Shown here piece by piece: positions 18,289 to 26,628 of a DNA stretch of 32,605 nt. The translations under genes were made by a program, and so were the position numbers. Every line of letters begins with the position of its first letter. Positions within the stretch are counted from its first letter, which is position 1. The stretch covers positions 1-32,605 of the forward strand of contig SHYL01000010.1 in assembly GCA_009692825.1 (NCBI GenBank), read 5' to 3'. Below the pieces are notes generated by a model. The model did no database searches. It was given only the letters and a program-made list of their open reading frames with translations, and was not told the DNA's origin. Origin of the DNA: Dehalococcoidia bacterium (GTDB taxonomy: Bacteria; Chloroflexota; Dehalococcoidia; SHYB01; SHYL01).

Positions 18289-18975
18289 CTAATTTCTTGA
18301 AAAATTCGGATTAAATTGCCCGCTGTCCGTGGGTCTGTCGTCGCCTCTGCCCTGACGTGCTATGTAGTGTTTGAGCACGGTGTTCTCGCGTTCCAGTAGG
18401 TCAGCTTCTTTACGCAGTCGTAGTTCCAGGCCTGACATCTCCAGCAGCTCCTGTTTGTCGGTTGCGTGTACCTGCATAGTTGACCCCACCAGATAAGAGA
18501 GCGATTCCTCATCTAGGTCGAGGCTTATCACGGGAGTGTCTTGTCTCAGGATTTGAGATACTAGCTTTATATGCGCTCTGAAGGAATGTTTAACCTGGTC
18601 GATCAGATCTTCGCTGCCTATAAGGGGTGTTGAATCATAATCAAGTGTCTCGATGATTGCCGTAATGTACGGCTCCTCGTGCAGGATCTCCAATATTCGG
18701 AACGGCTTTTCGCCGACGCAGGTCATAGCTAGGCGTCCCCCGCCCATTGGCGCTACGCCCTTTATGACGGCTATCGTGCCGACATCGAACGGCGTTGCCG
18801 GCCCGCCGACTTCCACGCCTGATTTTATGAGCGTGACGCCGAACTGGCTACTGCCGCCGAGCACACGTCCCATCATCAGCTTGTATCGCTCTTCGAAGAC
18901 CTGCAGGGGCAGGATAGCCTTCGGAAACAGCACTACATTTAGCGGAAACAATGGAAGCTCTAGCTGTGTTCCCAT
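18289..18975 (-). CDS. LON N-terminal (substrate-binding) domain protein
   Basis: A 228-aa protein made of the Lon protease N-terminal domain only. LELPLFPLNVVLFPKAILPLQVFEERYKLMM at the start and GTIAVIKGVAPMGGGRLAMTCVGEKPFRIL in the middle are the family signatures. The C-terminal third (about 145-215) is helical and ends in a charged coiled-coil-like stretch (LRLRKEADLLERENTVLKHY). There is no AAA+ or Ser-Lys protease domain. Standalone LON-domain proteins are widespread in bacteria and probably recognise unfolded proteins; no enzymatic activity is known. It heads the folB operon with two bases between them. Confidence 0.92.
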   Translation of the reverse strand: MGTQLELPLFPLNVVLFPKAILPLQVFEERYKLMMGRVLGGSSQFGVTLIKSGVEVGGPATPFDVGTIAVIKGVAPMGGGRLAMTCVGEKPFRILEILHEEPYITAIIETLDYDSTPLIGSEDLIDQVKHSFRAHIKLVSQILRQDTPVISLDLDEESLSYLVGSTMQVHATDKQELLEMSGLELRLRKEADLLERENTVLKHYIARQGRGDDRPTDSGQFNPNFSRN

Positions 18976-19018
18976 AGGTGCAATATCTTATCAGATTTTC
19001 GGGCATGAGCCCTAAGGT

Positions 19019-19174
19019 TTATTTCCCCTGTTTTTCTGCATATATGAACAGGATGAATCCGATCACAGCAAAAACAACGCTCGCTACAGTCCATGGTGTA
19101 TTGTGGAATCCGAAGCCGCCGAGAAGCGCTAATGCAGCGCCTATTATAAGTAGGCCAGCGCCCATTCGTTTCAT
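19019..19174 (-). CDS. Small two-helix membrane protein
   Basis: A 51-aa protein not in the ORF track on this strand. It starts at ATG 19174 with AAAGGA eight bases upstream. Two hydrophobic segments, GAGLLIIGAALALLGGFGF and the one around VASVVFAVIGFILFIY, are split by an HNTPW turn and end in AEKQGK. The pattern is typical of small inner-membrane proteins. It lies 23 bases after the broken gene 19198-19557 on the same strand. Function unknown. Confidence 0.75.
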   Translation of the reverse strand: MKRMGAGLLIIGAALALLGGFGFHNTPWTVASVVFAVIGFILFIYAEKQGK

Positions 19175-19197
19175 TTAGTTATCCTTTCTCGTACTTT

Positions 19198-19557
19198 TCA
19201 CTTTAGCTTTTTTGTATAGCTTTTCTTGTACAAAAAGTCTCTCGTAAAAGCGACCAGCGATAATACTGTACCTTTACAAAATTGGTGCTCATTCATGTGC
19301 AGCGAATGTATATGTGCCTTGTAATAGGGAAATCCCAGCCTGTGTATGAAGTAGTGTTCAATGATTTCATGCCGCCGAACTATTTCCTGGTATTTTGCGG
19401 GGTAATGCTTATCGATAAAAATCGTTAAGGTTGTTCAGTCCTGCTCATGCCAGCCTCCATAAGGCTCCTTGTCGACTAGCTTTGTGACTATCTTTTCAAC
19501 AGGGGGAAGCCTGTGAGAATCCTTCGTGGATAGAAAATGTCTGCGAAGGATCGACAT
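19198..19557 (-). pseudogene. HE-x2-E-type small protein split by in-frame TGA
   Basis: Absent from the ORF track because of one stop. From ATG 19557 (AAAGG upstream) the frame reads 40 residues ending EPYGGWHEQD, then TGA (19435-19437). It continues in the same frame for 78 residues to TGA at 19198, including YQEIVRRHEIIEHYFIHRLG and YYKAHIHSLHMNEH. The spaced HExxE, AHxH and NEH residues suggest a metal site, as in small putative metal-dependent hydrolases, and homology-like character is continuous across the stop. Probably a nonsense mutation of a Gly or Arg codon. It is co-oriented with and just upstream of the small membrane protein. Confidence 0.7.
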
Positions 19558-19700
19558 GCTTGTTTGCCTTTCGTTTGCTTGCTATCAACAGTGTTGAGTC
19601 TCCTTCACTATATGCCCTTTCGTAACCAATACTGCAAAGTCGTATAATTCTGCCACCGCTTACAGCGATTTAAAACTATAAAAAACTACTGGAGGTTGCC

Positions 19701-20060
19701 ATGGCTGAAGAAATGGACATAAGGGAAGATGGGGAAGGTGTATTTTCAGAGGGTTCGCTTCGTAAGGAAGGCAAAGGCGTAACAGCCCAAAGCCAGCAAT
19801 TGAAGCCTGTGGGTGAAGGTGTGAGGATGGATAATTTTAGCCATCGTACTTATGGCGCGGGTGTGGCAGGCTTTGATTCTAATCTACGTCATGCAGGTGA
19901 AGGGACGCTTGAATCAGTGAACCCATCGTTGCGGACGCACGGTGCAGGCGTGTCAGGCGCTGATTCTAATCTGCGCAGCCACGGTGACGGTGTATCGAAG
20001 AGCGGCCAGCAGCTGCGAAGTTCTGGCGCTGGCACGAAAGAGGAATGGGAATCCGGTTAG
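19701..20060 (+). CDS. Glycine-repeat (GxGV) hydrophilic protein
   Basis: A 119-aa protein with GGAGG six bases before ATG. It is built of about eight units of 13-15 residues, each opening G-x-G-V/T and closing with L-R-x-x or a similar pair: GKGVTAQSQQLKPV, GEGVRMDNFSHRTY, GAGVAGFDSNLRHA, GEGTLESVNPSLRTH, GAGVSGADSNLRSH, GDGVSKSGQQLRSS. Units 4 and 6 are also close at DNA level (gattctaatct). There is no signal peptide, membrane helix or Cys. The periodic Gly and hydrophobic positions would suit a small beta-solenoid or an intrinsically disordered stress protein. I recognise no family. It stands alone between a broken gene and phage-like genes. Confidence 0.75.
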   Translation: MAEEMDIREDGEGVFSEGSLRKEGKGVTAQSQQLKPVGEGVRMDNFSHRTYGAGVAGFDSNLRHAGEGTLESVNPSLRTHGAGVSGADSNLRSHGDGVSKSGQQLRSSGAGTKEEWESG

Positions 20061-20095
20061 GGATAACGCTTTTCATTCCGAGCACAGATAGGAAT

Positions 20096-20317
20096 CTAAT
20101 TTCTCATTAAGTCGCCCTTCCTCCCGCTAACGTACGTCCCCTTCCACGCGAGCGCGATGTCCCGCAACCCCTCCATCACAACGTAGGTTATCGCTAGCGC
20201 CGTGCTCAGGTCCATCGCCTTCTCCGGCGATATCTGGTCCGACATAGCTTCGGCAATCGTGCTGACTATACCCAGCGCCACGAACCAGAACTTACGACTG
20301 ATCAATTTTGACATCAT
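20096..20317 (-). CDS. Small phage-like membrane protein, possible holin
   Basis: A 73-74 aa protein with TTG and ATG starts in tandem (20320, 20317, 20314). Helix 1 is about FWFVALGIVSTIAEAM, then an amphipathic segment SDQISPEKAMDLSTALAITYVVMEGL, and a basic tail GRKGDLMRN. Length and charge fit phage holins, which form pores that release endolysin, but no endolysin is adjacent. GGAGG upstream ends the previous small gene on the same strand. The phage origin is inferred from the small partner gene and the nearby prohead protease. Confidence 0.6.
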   Translation of the reverse strand: MMSKLISRKFWFVALGIVSTIAEAMSDQISPEKAMDLSTALAITYVVMEGLRDIALAWKGTYVSGRKGDLMRN

Positions 20318-20328
20318 CAACTTTTCAA

Positions 20329-20508
20329 TTATCCGCCTCCACGGTTAATTGAGTTAGCATCACAGTGACCGCCCATATGAAGTTCAGCTTGAACTCTATC
20401 GCCTTTCAACCTGATGGCATACTCCTCCATACGTACAGATAATCTGCGCACGTGGCGGTCGAGCCTGTGCCTCAGCATCTTTGGATCGTTTAATTCAGTT
20501 ATAGACAA
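20329..20508 (-). CDS. Small basic coiled protein, phage-like, before the holin-like gene
   Basis: A 59-aa ORF missing from the track. TTG at 20508 follows a strong AAAAGGAGA. The sequence is helical and charged (LRHRLDRHVRRLSVRMEEYA) and ends HMGGHCDANSINRGGG. It stops at 20329 and its last codons carry the GGAGG that precedes the holin-like gene, so the two are translationally linked. Small helical proteins just before holins are common in phage lysis modules. Exact role unknown. Confidence 0.6.
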   Translation of the reverse strand: MSITELNDPKMLRHRLDRHVRRLSVRMEEYAIRLKGDRVQAELHMGGHCDANSINRGGG

Positions 20509-20538
20509 TTTTCTCCTTTTTATGAATGACGATGGAAA

Positions 20539-20563
20539 TAAAAAACCTCCGATCTCTCGGAGG
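20539..20563 (-). terminator. Intrinsic terminator upstream of the small phage-like genes
   Basis: On the minus strand CCTCCGA-GAGA-TCGGAGG is followed by TTTTTTAT, a classic stem and U-tract. It lies directly after trpS and before the small gene at 20508, separating trpS from the phage-like pair. Confidence 0.9.
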
Positions 20564-20593
20564 CGATTTCGAATATTTAATTGAAAGTGGCGC

Positions 20594-21592
20594 TTAGCCT
20601 ATGCCCATCCTGTTTCGCACGAGTGCCGCAGTCTTTTCGGCCACTTCTGAGGCCTTACCTGCGCCTTCTTTCAAGAGCGCGTCCAGCTCAGTCGGCGACA
20701 TCATAAGCTCTGCATATCGATTTTGCAGCGGTTCCAGCGATGCCACAACGGCATCTGCTACTTTTGTCTTAAGAGCCCCGTATGTGATGCCGTTGAAGCT
20801 GTCCCATGCGGTCTCCTTCGTCGCGCCTGTCACAGCGCGGTAAATCTCGATAAGGTTCGTTACTCCGGGGCCCGCGTTTTGCACGTCCACAGCGGAGCCT
20901 GAGTCGGTCTGAGCGCGCATAATCTTGCGCTTTATCTGTTCAGGCGGGTCCAGCAGCCTGATGGCATGGCCTGGATTTGTATCTGACTTGCTCATCTTCT
21001 TCGTAGGGTCGTCTAATCCCATTATTTTTGCGCCGGCGCCGATGTGCCCTATCAACGGCCTGGGCAGTTTGAACGTTTCGCCGTAGACGCGGTTAAATCT
21101 CGTTGCTATATCGCGCGTCAGCTCCAGGTGCTGGCGCTGGTCTTCGCCCACAGGCACGAAGTCTGCCTGGTATGCGAGTATATCTGCCGCCATCAGCACC
21201 GGGTATATGTATAGGCCTGTCTGTACGCTCTCTGCTTCAGTATTACCTGATTTATCCTTGAACTGGGTCATGCGGCCCAGCCATCCCATCGGCGTGATGC
21301 AGGTCAGCATCCAGCTCAGCTCCACGTGCGCTCTTACGTGGGACTGCACGAAGATAGTGGAATGCTTGAGTTCCAGTCCCGCGGCAATGTATAGGGCTGC
21401 CAGCTGTCGAGTTTGTTCGCGTAATAGCTTCGGGTCCTGGTAAACGGTGATTGCGTGCAGGTCCACGATGCAAAAGTAGTTACGGTACTTCTCCTGGCCG
21501 AGCACCCATGGCCTCAGTGCGCCGAGGTAGTTACCCAAGTGTAAGCCGCCGGATGGCTGTATCCCGCTTAATACGACTGGTATATCTGCCAT
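20594..21592 (-). CDS. trpS: Tryptophanyl-tRNA synthetase
   Basis: A class I aminoacyl-tRNA synthetase that charges tRNA-Trp (this window also encodes one at 339-414). SGIQPSGGLHLGNYLGALRPW holds the HIGH-type motif, and KKMSKSDTNPGHAI the KMSKS motif. LMAADILAYQADFVPVGEDQRQHLELTRDIA is the Trp-specific middle segment. The start is placed at ATG 21592 (MADIPVVLSGI), close to the usual N-terminus; the track start at 21637 adds 15 residues, and neither has a clear ribosome site. Two phage-like gene clusters flank it on the same strand. A terminator follows. Confidence 0.95.
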   Translation of the reverse strand: MADIPVVLSGIQPSGGLHLGNYLGALRPWVLGQEKYRNYFCIVDLHAITVYQDPKLLREQTRQLAALYIAAGLELKHSTIFVQSHVRAHVELSWMLTCITPMGWLGRMTQFKDKSGNTEAESVQTGLYIYPVLMAADILAYQADFVPVGEDQRQHLELTRDIATRFNRVYGETFKLPRPLIGHIGAGAKIMGLDDPTKKMSKSDTNPGHAIRLLDPPEQIKRKIMRAQTDSGSAVDVQNAGPGVTNLIEIYRAVTGATKETAWDSFNGITYGALKTKVADAVVASLEPLQNRYAELMMSPTELDALLKEGAGKASEVAEKTAALVRNRMGIG

Positions 21593-21692
21593 GACAGCAA
21601 TTTTATCGTGAGTAGGCTTGAATGCAATGCCACTCATGTTAAGGTGTGCGCCTGTCCAGCTTGTACAACTCTAATACTAGAAATTGGCGTGC

Positions 21693-21911
21693 TTACTCAT
21701 CTTTTGCGCTGACTATCAGGCTTTCGAGCCATATGCGCTTGGCATTTGGCTCATCGCTCGAGTTGTCGGCCTGCATAACGAACGTCTTATCGATCGCGCG
21801 CAGCACTGCTTTTGGCGGCGCAGCCATCTGTTTGACTCTGTCCAGCCGAGTATCAAATGGGCGTCGCGCCTCAGCCACCAGTGCCTTCACAGGTTCCGCC
21901 AGCGCTTTCAC
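21693..21911 (-). CDS. Unknown phage-associated small protein
   Basis: A 72-aa protein whose ATG overlaps the stop of the prohead protease (ATGA, 21908-21911), indicating translational coupling. The sequence starts MKALAEPVKALVAEARRPFD and ends WLESLIVSAKDE, mostly helical and mixed-charge, with no recognised domain. In HK97-type clusters the slot after the protease is usually the capsid gene or a small head protein; no capsid gene follows here, since trpS is next. Confidence 0.55.
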   Translation of the reverse strand: MKALAEPVKALVAEARRPFDTRLDRVKQMAAPPKAVLRAIDKTFVMQADNSSDEPNAKRIWLESLIVSAKDE

Positions 21912-22579
21912 GAGCTCACCTTGGGCGATTTTGGAGACTCTCGCTGGGCCTCAGTTGCCGCTATTATTCTGCCCATGTGAAATAGGTCTCGTTTGTCTAG
22001 GTTCTCGGATGCTATCTCTGCCAGGCGTCTTCCCACCCGCGCCCACTCTGAACGGCTGTATCTGCCCTTATATCGTGAGTCCCTTTCGTTAAACGCCCGT
22101 AATAGCGCCTCAGCGTTACCGTCATCAGCCGCTTTAACAAGTAGAAACCTGGCGTTCTCGTTTGCAAGGTGGTCTACTAGCGAAACTTCTACGATGCTTC
22201 CCCCAATGATTCGACCGCATGGCGCTCCGGAATCGCTTCTTATTACGGGGTTCTTAATGCCTATGCTAAAGCCCTTGTATACGCTGGCCTTTACCTTTTC
22301 CCAGGCGCCGCTATCGATGATACGGGCCTCTAAGTAGAATCCATCGTCTTTTTCTTCAAATTCCTGTCCAACGCCTGCGGCAAGCGAGTGATGCATTTTT
22401 CGTATGTTCCCCCACCGCTTGAACCATTGCGGGACCTCTCTCCTCAGCCATCCGCGGTCCGCGATTTGTCCGTCTAGGTCTGGCGAATCGTCCGCGACCT
22501 TGCCATAGACGATGTGCTGGTCATCGTCAAACTTCACGATCTCTGCGAATAAAGCTTTGCTGTCAGTTTTAGTAATCAT
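21908..22579 (-). CDS. HK97-type prohead protease
   Basis: A 223-aa protein from ATG 22579 (MITKTDSKALF); the track ORF adds 97 upstream residues with no phage character. VKFDDDQHIVYGKVADDSPD is the typical start of HK97 U35 proteases. The likely His is in IRKMHHSL (H63/H64) and the catalytic Ser in YKGFSIGIKN (S105), followed by GSIVEVSLVDHLANENARFL. In phages it cleaves scaffold and capsid during head maturation. It is intact and coupled to the small gene at 21693, but capsid and portal are not adjacent. The upstream plus-strand MFS gene is divergent. Confidence 0.85.
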   Translation of the reverse strand: MITKTDSKALFAEIVKFDDDQHIVYGKVADDSPDLDGQIADRGWLRREVPQWFKRWGNIRKMHHSLAAGVGQEFEEKDDGFYLEARIIDSGAWEKVKASVYKGFSIGIKNPVIRSDSGAPCGRIIGGSIVEVSLVDHLANENARFLLVKAADDGNAEALLRAFNERDSRYKGRYSRSEWARVGRRLAEIASENLDKRDLFHMGRIIAATEAQRESPKSPKVSS

Positions 22580-22646
22580 TGGGCCATTCCTGTATTTACT
22601 TCGATTTCCGAAATATTTATGGTATATTTGTTGAAATTCTTTTTGA

Positions 22647-23966
22647 GTGACTGTTTGCGTGAGATCTGGTATAACTAAACCTCCCGGTAAAGACGACCCT
22701 TCCGAAAATAGCGGCCCCACCGATGCCAAGAGTTCAGCCCCCGAAAACATAAAAGGACTTGCATCCTTACAGTTTGAGGGTTTTCGCCTGCTTTTTTGGA
22801 GCACCCCATTCGGCAACATTGGGAACTCCATGCGAACGATTGTCAACGCATGGCAGATATACGAAATCACCGGGTCGTCTGCCCAGTTGGGTCTTGCCTT
22901 CTTGTTTCAAGGTATACCGGGTATCTTCTTTTCGGTCTTCGGCGGCACGCTTGCTGACATGTTCGACAGGCGGAAAATTATCAACATCAGCCAGGGATAT
23001 CAGATTCTCTCTGGCGTCGCGCTTGGGTTTCTCACGTTGTCGGGCCATATTCACGTTTGGCATATCTACGTGATGACATTCTTGTCGTCCTCTATAGGCA
23101 GTGCGGCAGGCCCCGCACGCCGCGCTCTTATTACTAACCTTGTGCCGAGATCCCATCTGCTTAACGCCACTACCCTGCAGACGTCTGTACAGCAGGCTAC
23201 ACAGATTGCAGGCCCAACCCTGGCAGGATTCATCCTTGCAGGTTTTGGCCCCGCTCCCGCCTACTTCATAAACGCTTTATGCATAATCCCTGGCTACTAC
23301 GCCATCATGCTGTTGAAAGATAGACTGGTCCAGAAGGATTCAGGCAAAAAAGAGAAAGTAAAACTGAACCTCAGCTCTATTTTTGGTGGGCTTGTTTTTG
23401 CATGGCAAAGCCAGGTACTTCTATTTATCCTTCTGATGGATACGGTTACTAATGTGCTGGGCTACTACCAGTACATGATGCCCGTAATAGCTAAAGATAT
23501 CCTCAATGCTGGCCCTATTGGGCTTGGTATCCTTCTATCAGCTACACCGTTTGGTTCTTTCTTTGGTTATGCACTGATACTGGCTCTTGGGAACCTTAAG
23601 AGAAAAGGATTGGTGATGGTGATAACCGTTATCGTATACAACATATTCCTGTTTGCTTTTGCCCAGTCCAGGGTGTTTTGGCTGTCGCTTCTGATCTTGG
23701 GGGCTATGGGCGCTGTTGATGCGTTCAGCCGTGCGATTAGGAACACGTTGTTGCAGCTTATGGCGCCTGACGAGAAGCGTGGAAGAGTGGTCGCCTTGAG
23801 CCAGATATTTGCTGGAGGCGGCAACTCTATGGGCGGTGCCTATCTTGGGTTCATGTCGGAAGCCATAGGCATCCAGAAGGCTCTTGCAGTTGGAGCCGTC
23901 ATATCTGCAGGGTTTGCCGTTAGCGTTGGCGCTTTCGTCAAGCGCGTACGCAAGTTCGACGTATAA
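22647..23966 (+). CDS. MFS transporter, second MFS_3-type
   Basis: A 439-aa membrane protein with about 12 helices. GTLADMFDRRKIINISQGYQ carries the loop 2-3 MFS motif, and VPRSHLLNATTLQTSVQQAT plus AGPTLAGFILAG match the EntS/MFS_3 pattern seen in the transporter at 9497-10774. The GTG start at 22647 has no ribosome site, and a 35-residue charged Pro/Ser-rich N-terminus precedes LQFEGFRLLFWST. It may therefore start later or be leaderless. No neighbouring biosynthetic gene hints at its substrate. Confidence 0.88.
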   Translation: MTVCVRSGITKPPGKDDPSENSGPTDAKSSAPENIKGLASLQFEGFRLLFWSTPFGNIGNSMRTIVNAWQIYEITGSSAQLGLAFLFQGIPGIFFSVFGGTLADMFDRRKIINISQGYQILSGVALGFLTLSGHIHVWHIYVMTFLSSSIGSAAGPARRALITNLVPRSHLLNATTLQTSVQQATQIAGPTLAGFILAGFGPAPAYFINALCIIPGYYAIMLLKDRLVQKDSGKKEKVKLNLSSIFGGLVFAWQSQVLLFILLMDTVTNVLGYYQYMMPVIAKDILNAGPIGLGILLSATPFGSFFGYALILALGNLKRKGLVMVITVIVYNIFLFAFAQSRVFWLSLLILGAMGAVDAFSRAIRNTLLQLMAPDEKRGRVVALSQIFAGGGNSMGGAYLGFMSEAIGIQKALAVGAVISAGFAVSVGAFVKRVRKFDV

Positions 23967-24053
23967 CCAAATCCACCACATCCCCTCCCTGATGGCTTGA
24001 CATTGCCTAATCTCATCTCCTATCGTTACGCTACCAAATTTTGGAGGTAATCA

Positions 24054-25823
24054 ATGAGACTCCGTGTAGGTTTGTTACTTTTTACCCTTTTATCGGCGTT
24101 TATTATTGTGAGTTGTGGTGGCGGAGAAGAAGCTACACCGGCTGCAACTGCAACGACTAAGCCAGCCGCGACCACCACTTCGACCCAACCCACCGCGACA
24201 GCTTCAGCTCAATCGGTGATTCCAACCCCTGCCGTGGTTGGAGCCACAGGTACTATTTTCGATAAAGCTGAAATAGGAAAGTATGAGCTCGCTAATGTTA
24301 AGTATGGGGGTGTTTGGAGAGAGCAGCAGGTTAACACCCTCGGTTCTCTGGACCCCAAGCTTTCCACAGGCACTCCTATCTCGCTCTACACTCTGTTCGC
24401 TGCCGATAAGCTCGTAGGCCGCGAGCCAAACCCCGACGATATCCTCTCCAAGCTTGCTCCCGGCCTCGCTGAAAGCTGGAGCATCTCTGATGATCTGAAG
24501 AGGTACACGTTCAAAATTCGCAAAGGTGTTAAATGGCACAACATTGCCCCGGTCAACGGCCGTGAACTGACCGTCGATGATGTGGTGTACACCATCAACC
24601 GATATAAAGAAAAGGACTCAGTTTACGTATCCACCTATTCCAACATAGAGTCCGTAACGGCTCCGGACAGCAGCACAGTAGTGCTTAATCTGAAAGAGCC
24701 CAGCGCATGGGCTGCCAACGACCTGTTCGGAAACTCTGAAGTAATAGTTCCACCTGAGTTAGTTGCCGCCAATAACGGCACAATACCTGGTGTCATCATT
24801 GGCACGGGTCCATACATCCTTAAGGACTTCAAGTTCAGGATTGGCGCTAGCTATGTAAGGAACCCAAACTACTGGCAGAAGGATATTAAAGGCAACGTAC
24901 TGCCTTATCTGGACGCTGTCGAAATAATCATCATGTCAGAGCCTGGCACCATTCTTGCCGCGATGCGTACTGGTCAGCTGGATAGAGCCAGCCTCAGACC
25001 CGGACCGATCCTGAACCTAAGCAAGTCTACTAGCGACTTCCGTGTGTTTATCAATGCATTTGCCGCCAGTGACGGCCTAGCTTTTAATACTAAGAAGGCT
25101 CCGTGGAATGATGTAAGAGTACGCAGGGCCTTCAACATGTCCATTGATAAGAATAAAGTCAGTCAAGTGCTCAACGAATCGAAATGGGTTTTTAACGGCC
25201 CAATGCCCTGGTCGATCGTCTCTGACGAACCATTCACGTTCGATAAGCTCGGCCCCTACTATAAGTACGATCCCGAAGCTGCCAAGAAACTTCTGATCGA
25301 AGCAGGCTATCCAGACGGCAAGTTCAAGCTGGCGGGTGCGAAATTAGAGTACGGTCAGCCGAGCTATACGGCGATATCCCAGGTTCTCCAGGATTCACTG
25401 AAGGCTAACGGTATCGAAATCGAGCTTGGCCCTCTGGACAATAGTGCTTACCAGCAAAAATGGTTCTTCCGCACGTACGATAATCTGACGCTTAACCACT
25501 GGATAGCGCCCGACTACACGCTGAACTGGTTTGCCCAGATCAAGTTCAGCACAGCAGGTGCCCAGAACATTTCCTTAATAGATGACCCCGCTGTTAATGA
25601 AACGATCAGGAACATCAAATTGACCACAGACCCTGCGAAGCTGAAGCAGCTTGGCAAGAGTCTGTGGGACTTTGATACGCTTGGTTCATACACCGTCTGG
25701 GTAGGAGCCTCACAGGCCTATACGCCAACTAGTTCTCGCTCGCGTAACGTGCTTCTCAGGACTGGCGCTGGTGGTGTCCGAATCTTCCCGTGGCTCGCTG
25801 ATGCTCCACGGACCTCTCCATAA
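24054..25823 (+). CDS. ABC transporter solute-binding lipoprotein, family 5
   Basis: A 589-aa oligopeptide/dipeptide-type binding protein. The signal peptide with lipobox FIIVSC (Cys at about 21) is followed by a Thr/Ala/Pro-rich linker (EATPAATATTKPAATTTSTQ) typical of Chloroflexota lipoproteins. SBP_bac_5 motifs include LAESWSISDDLKRYTFKIRKGVKWHN, ELTVDDVVYTI, NDVRVRRAFNMSIDKNK and KLLIEAGYPDGKFKL. It binds peptides, nickel or similar ligands at the cell surface. No permease or ATPase genes follow, so it must pair with a transporter elsewhere or serve as a lone binder. GGAGG precedes the ATG. Confidence 0.95.
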   Translation: MRLRVGLLLFTLLSAFIIVSCGGGEEATPAATATTKPAATTTSTQPTATASAQSVIPTPAVVGATGTIFDKAEIGKYELANVKYGGVWREQQVNTLGSLDPKLSTGTPISLYTLFAADKLVGREPNPDDILSKLAPGLAESWSISDDLKRYTFKIRKGVKWHNIAPVNGRELTVDDVVYTINRYKEKDSVYVSTYSNIESVTAPDSSTVVLNLKEPSAWAANDLFGNSEVIVPPELVAANNGTIPGVIIGTGPYILKDFKFRIGASYVRNPNYWQKDIKGNVLPYLDAVEIIIMSEPGTILAAMRTGQLDRASLRPGPILNLSKSTSDFRVFINAFAASDGLAFNTKKAPWNDVRVRRAFNMSIDKNKVSQVLNESKWVFNGPMPWSIVSDEPFTFDKLGPYYKYDPEAAKKLLIEAGYPDGKFKLAGAKLEYGQPSYTAISQVLQDSLKANGIEIELGPLDNSAYQQKWFFRTYDNLTLNHWIAPDYTLNWFAQIKFSTAGAQNISLIDDPAVNETIRNIKLTTDPAKLKQLGKSLWDFDTLGSYTVWVGASQAYTPTSSRSRNVLLRTGAGGVRIFPWLADAPRTSP

Positions 25824-25848
25824 AAGTAAACTAGCGATGTAGTAGATA

Positions 25849-25880
25849 GGCGGGCCACGAACGGCCCGCCGTATCTCTTT
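25849..25880 (+). terminator. Intrinsic terminator after the binding protein
   Basis: GGCGGGCC and GGCCCGCC form an 8-bp stem with loop acgaac, then gtatctctttt. It lies 26 bases past the stop of the solute-binding lipoprotein. Confidence 0.75.
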
Positions 25881-25925
25881 TCCCGTACGTGCTAATATCT
25901 CTTACTCGCTAGAGCAGGAGATATT

Positions 25926-26627
25926 GTGAAACTTCCTGAAAAACCGCAGAGATTCCACGCCGTGATTTTCGATCTCGACGATACTCTGCTTGATTCGTTC
26001 CTACTCAGATTAGGCGCTTTGAAACGCACCCTAGCTCAGGCAGACATTAGCACACCTACTGCGCTATCTGTATTTACAGACCTTAAAGGCACATCTTTAG
26101 AGGCATCTCTTGATAAGCTTGAAGTCAATTTAGGTAAATCGCTCGGCCTATACAAACGCTATTTAGACGATATGTTTTCTCACTGGTTGAAAGAGCCGCA
26201 ATCCGTATCCTTGTTCCCCGGCGTTAAGGAGATGCTTGTTAGCCTGCGCGCTGACGGGATTAACCTTGCGGTTGTTACCCAGAAGAGGCGATCCTTTCAG
26301 TTCAATGGCATGCAGGCTGGAGCCTATTCCGAGCTCAAAGAGCTCAGAGTTGCCGATATGTTTGTTACCGTGATAGGCAATGACGATGTGATCAAACCCA
26401 AGCCTGACCCGGAGGCTATATTGCTTGCGTTAAGCAGGCTGTACACAGCATCCGCTGAGACGCTCGTAGTAGGCGATACTTACGGAGATATCATTGCTGG
26501 CAACTCTGCCGGGTGCACTACCTGCCTTGCGACCTGGGGAAGGCTGCCATCTCAGACCGAGCCGGTTCCATCTAACTTCACAGCTAAATCTCCTGCTGAT
26601 GTTATTAAATTAGTCCGTCCTTCTTAG
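25926..26627 (+). CDS. HAD-superfamily hydrolase
   Basis: A 233-aa phosphatase-type protein. Motif I is FDLDDTLLDS (nucleophile Asp near residue 16), motif II T in LAVVTQKRRS, motif III Lys in IKPKPDPEAI, and motif IV GDTYGDIIAG with the metal-binding Asp. A helical cap between motifs I and II fits the phosphoglycolate phosphatase/beta-phosphoglucomutase subgroup. It hydrolyses a small phosphate ester in the cytoplasm, but the substrate cannot be told. The GTG has AGGAG upstream. It ends two bases before the convergent portal fragment. Confidence 0.9.
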   Translation: MKLPEKPQRFHAVIFDLDDTLLDSFLLRLGALKRTLAQADISTPTALSVFTDLKGTSLEASLDKLEVNLGKSLGLYKRYLDDMFSHWLKEPQSVSLFPGVKEMLVSLRADGINLAVVTQKRRSFQFNGMQAGAYSELKELRVADMFVTVIGNDDVIKPKPDPEAILLALSRLYTASAETLVVGDTYGDIIAGNSAGCTTCLATWGRLPSQTEPVPSNFTAKSPADVIKLVRPS

Positions 26628-26628
26628 C

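Noticed and set aside
22580-22870. 97 extra residues upstream of the prohead protease start
   Set aside because: No phage-like sequence; the typical N-terminus begins at 22579, and the extension overlaps the divergent MFS gene.
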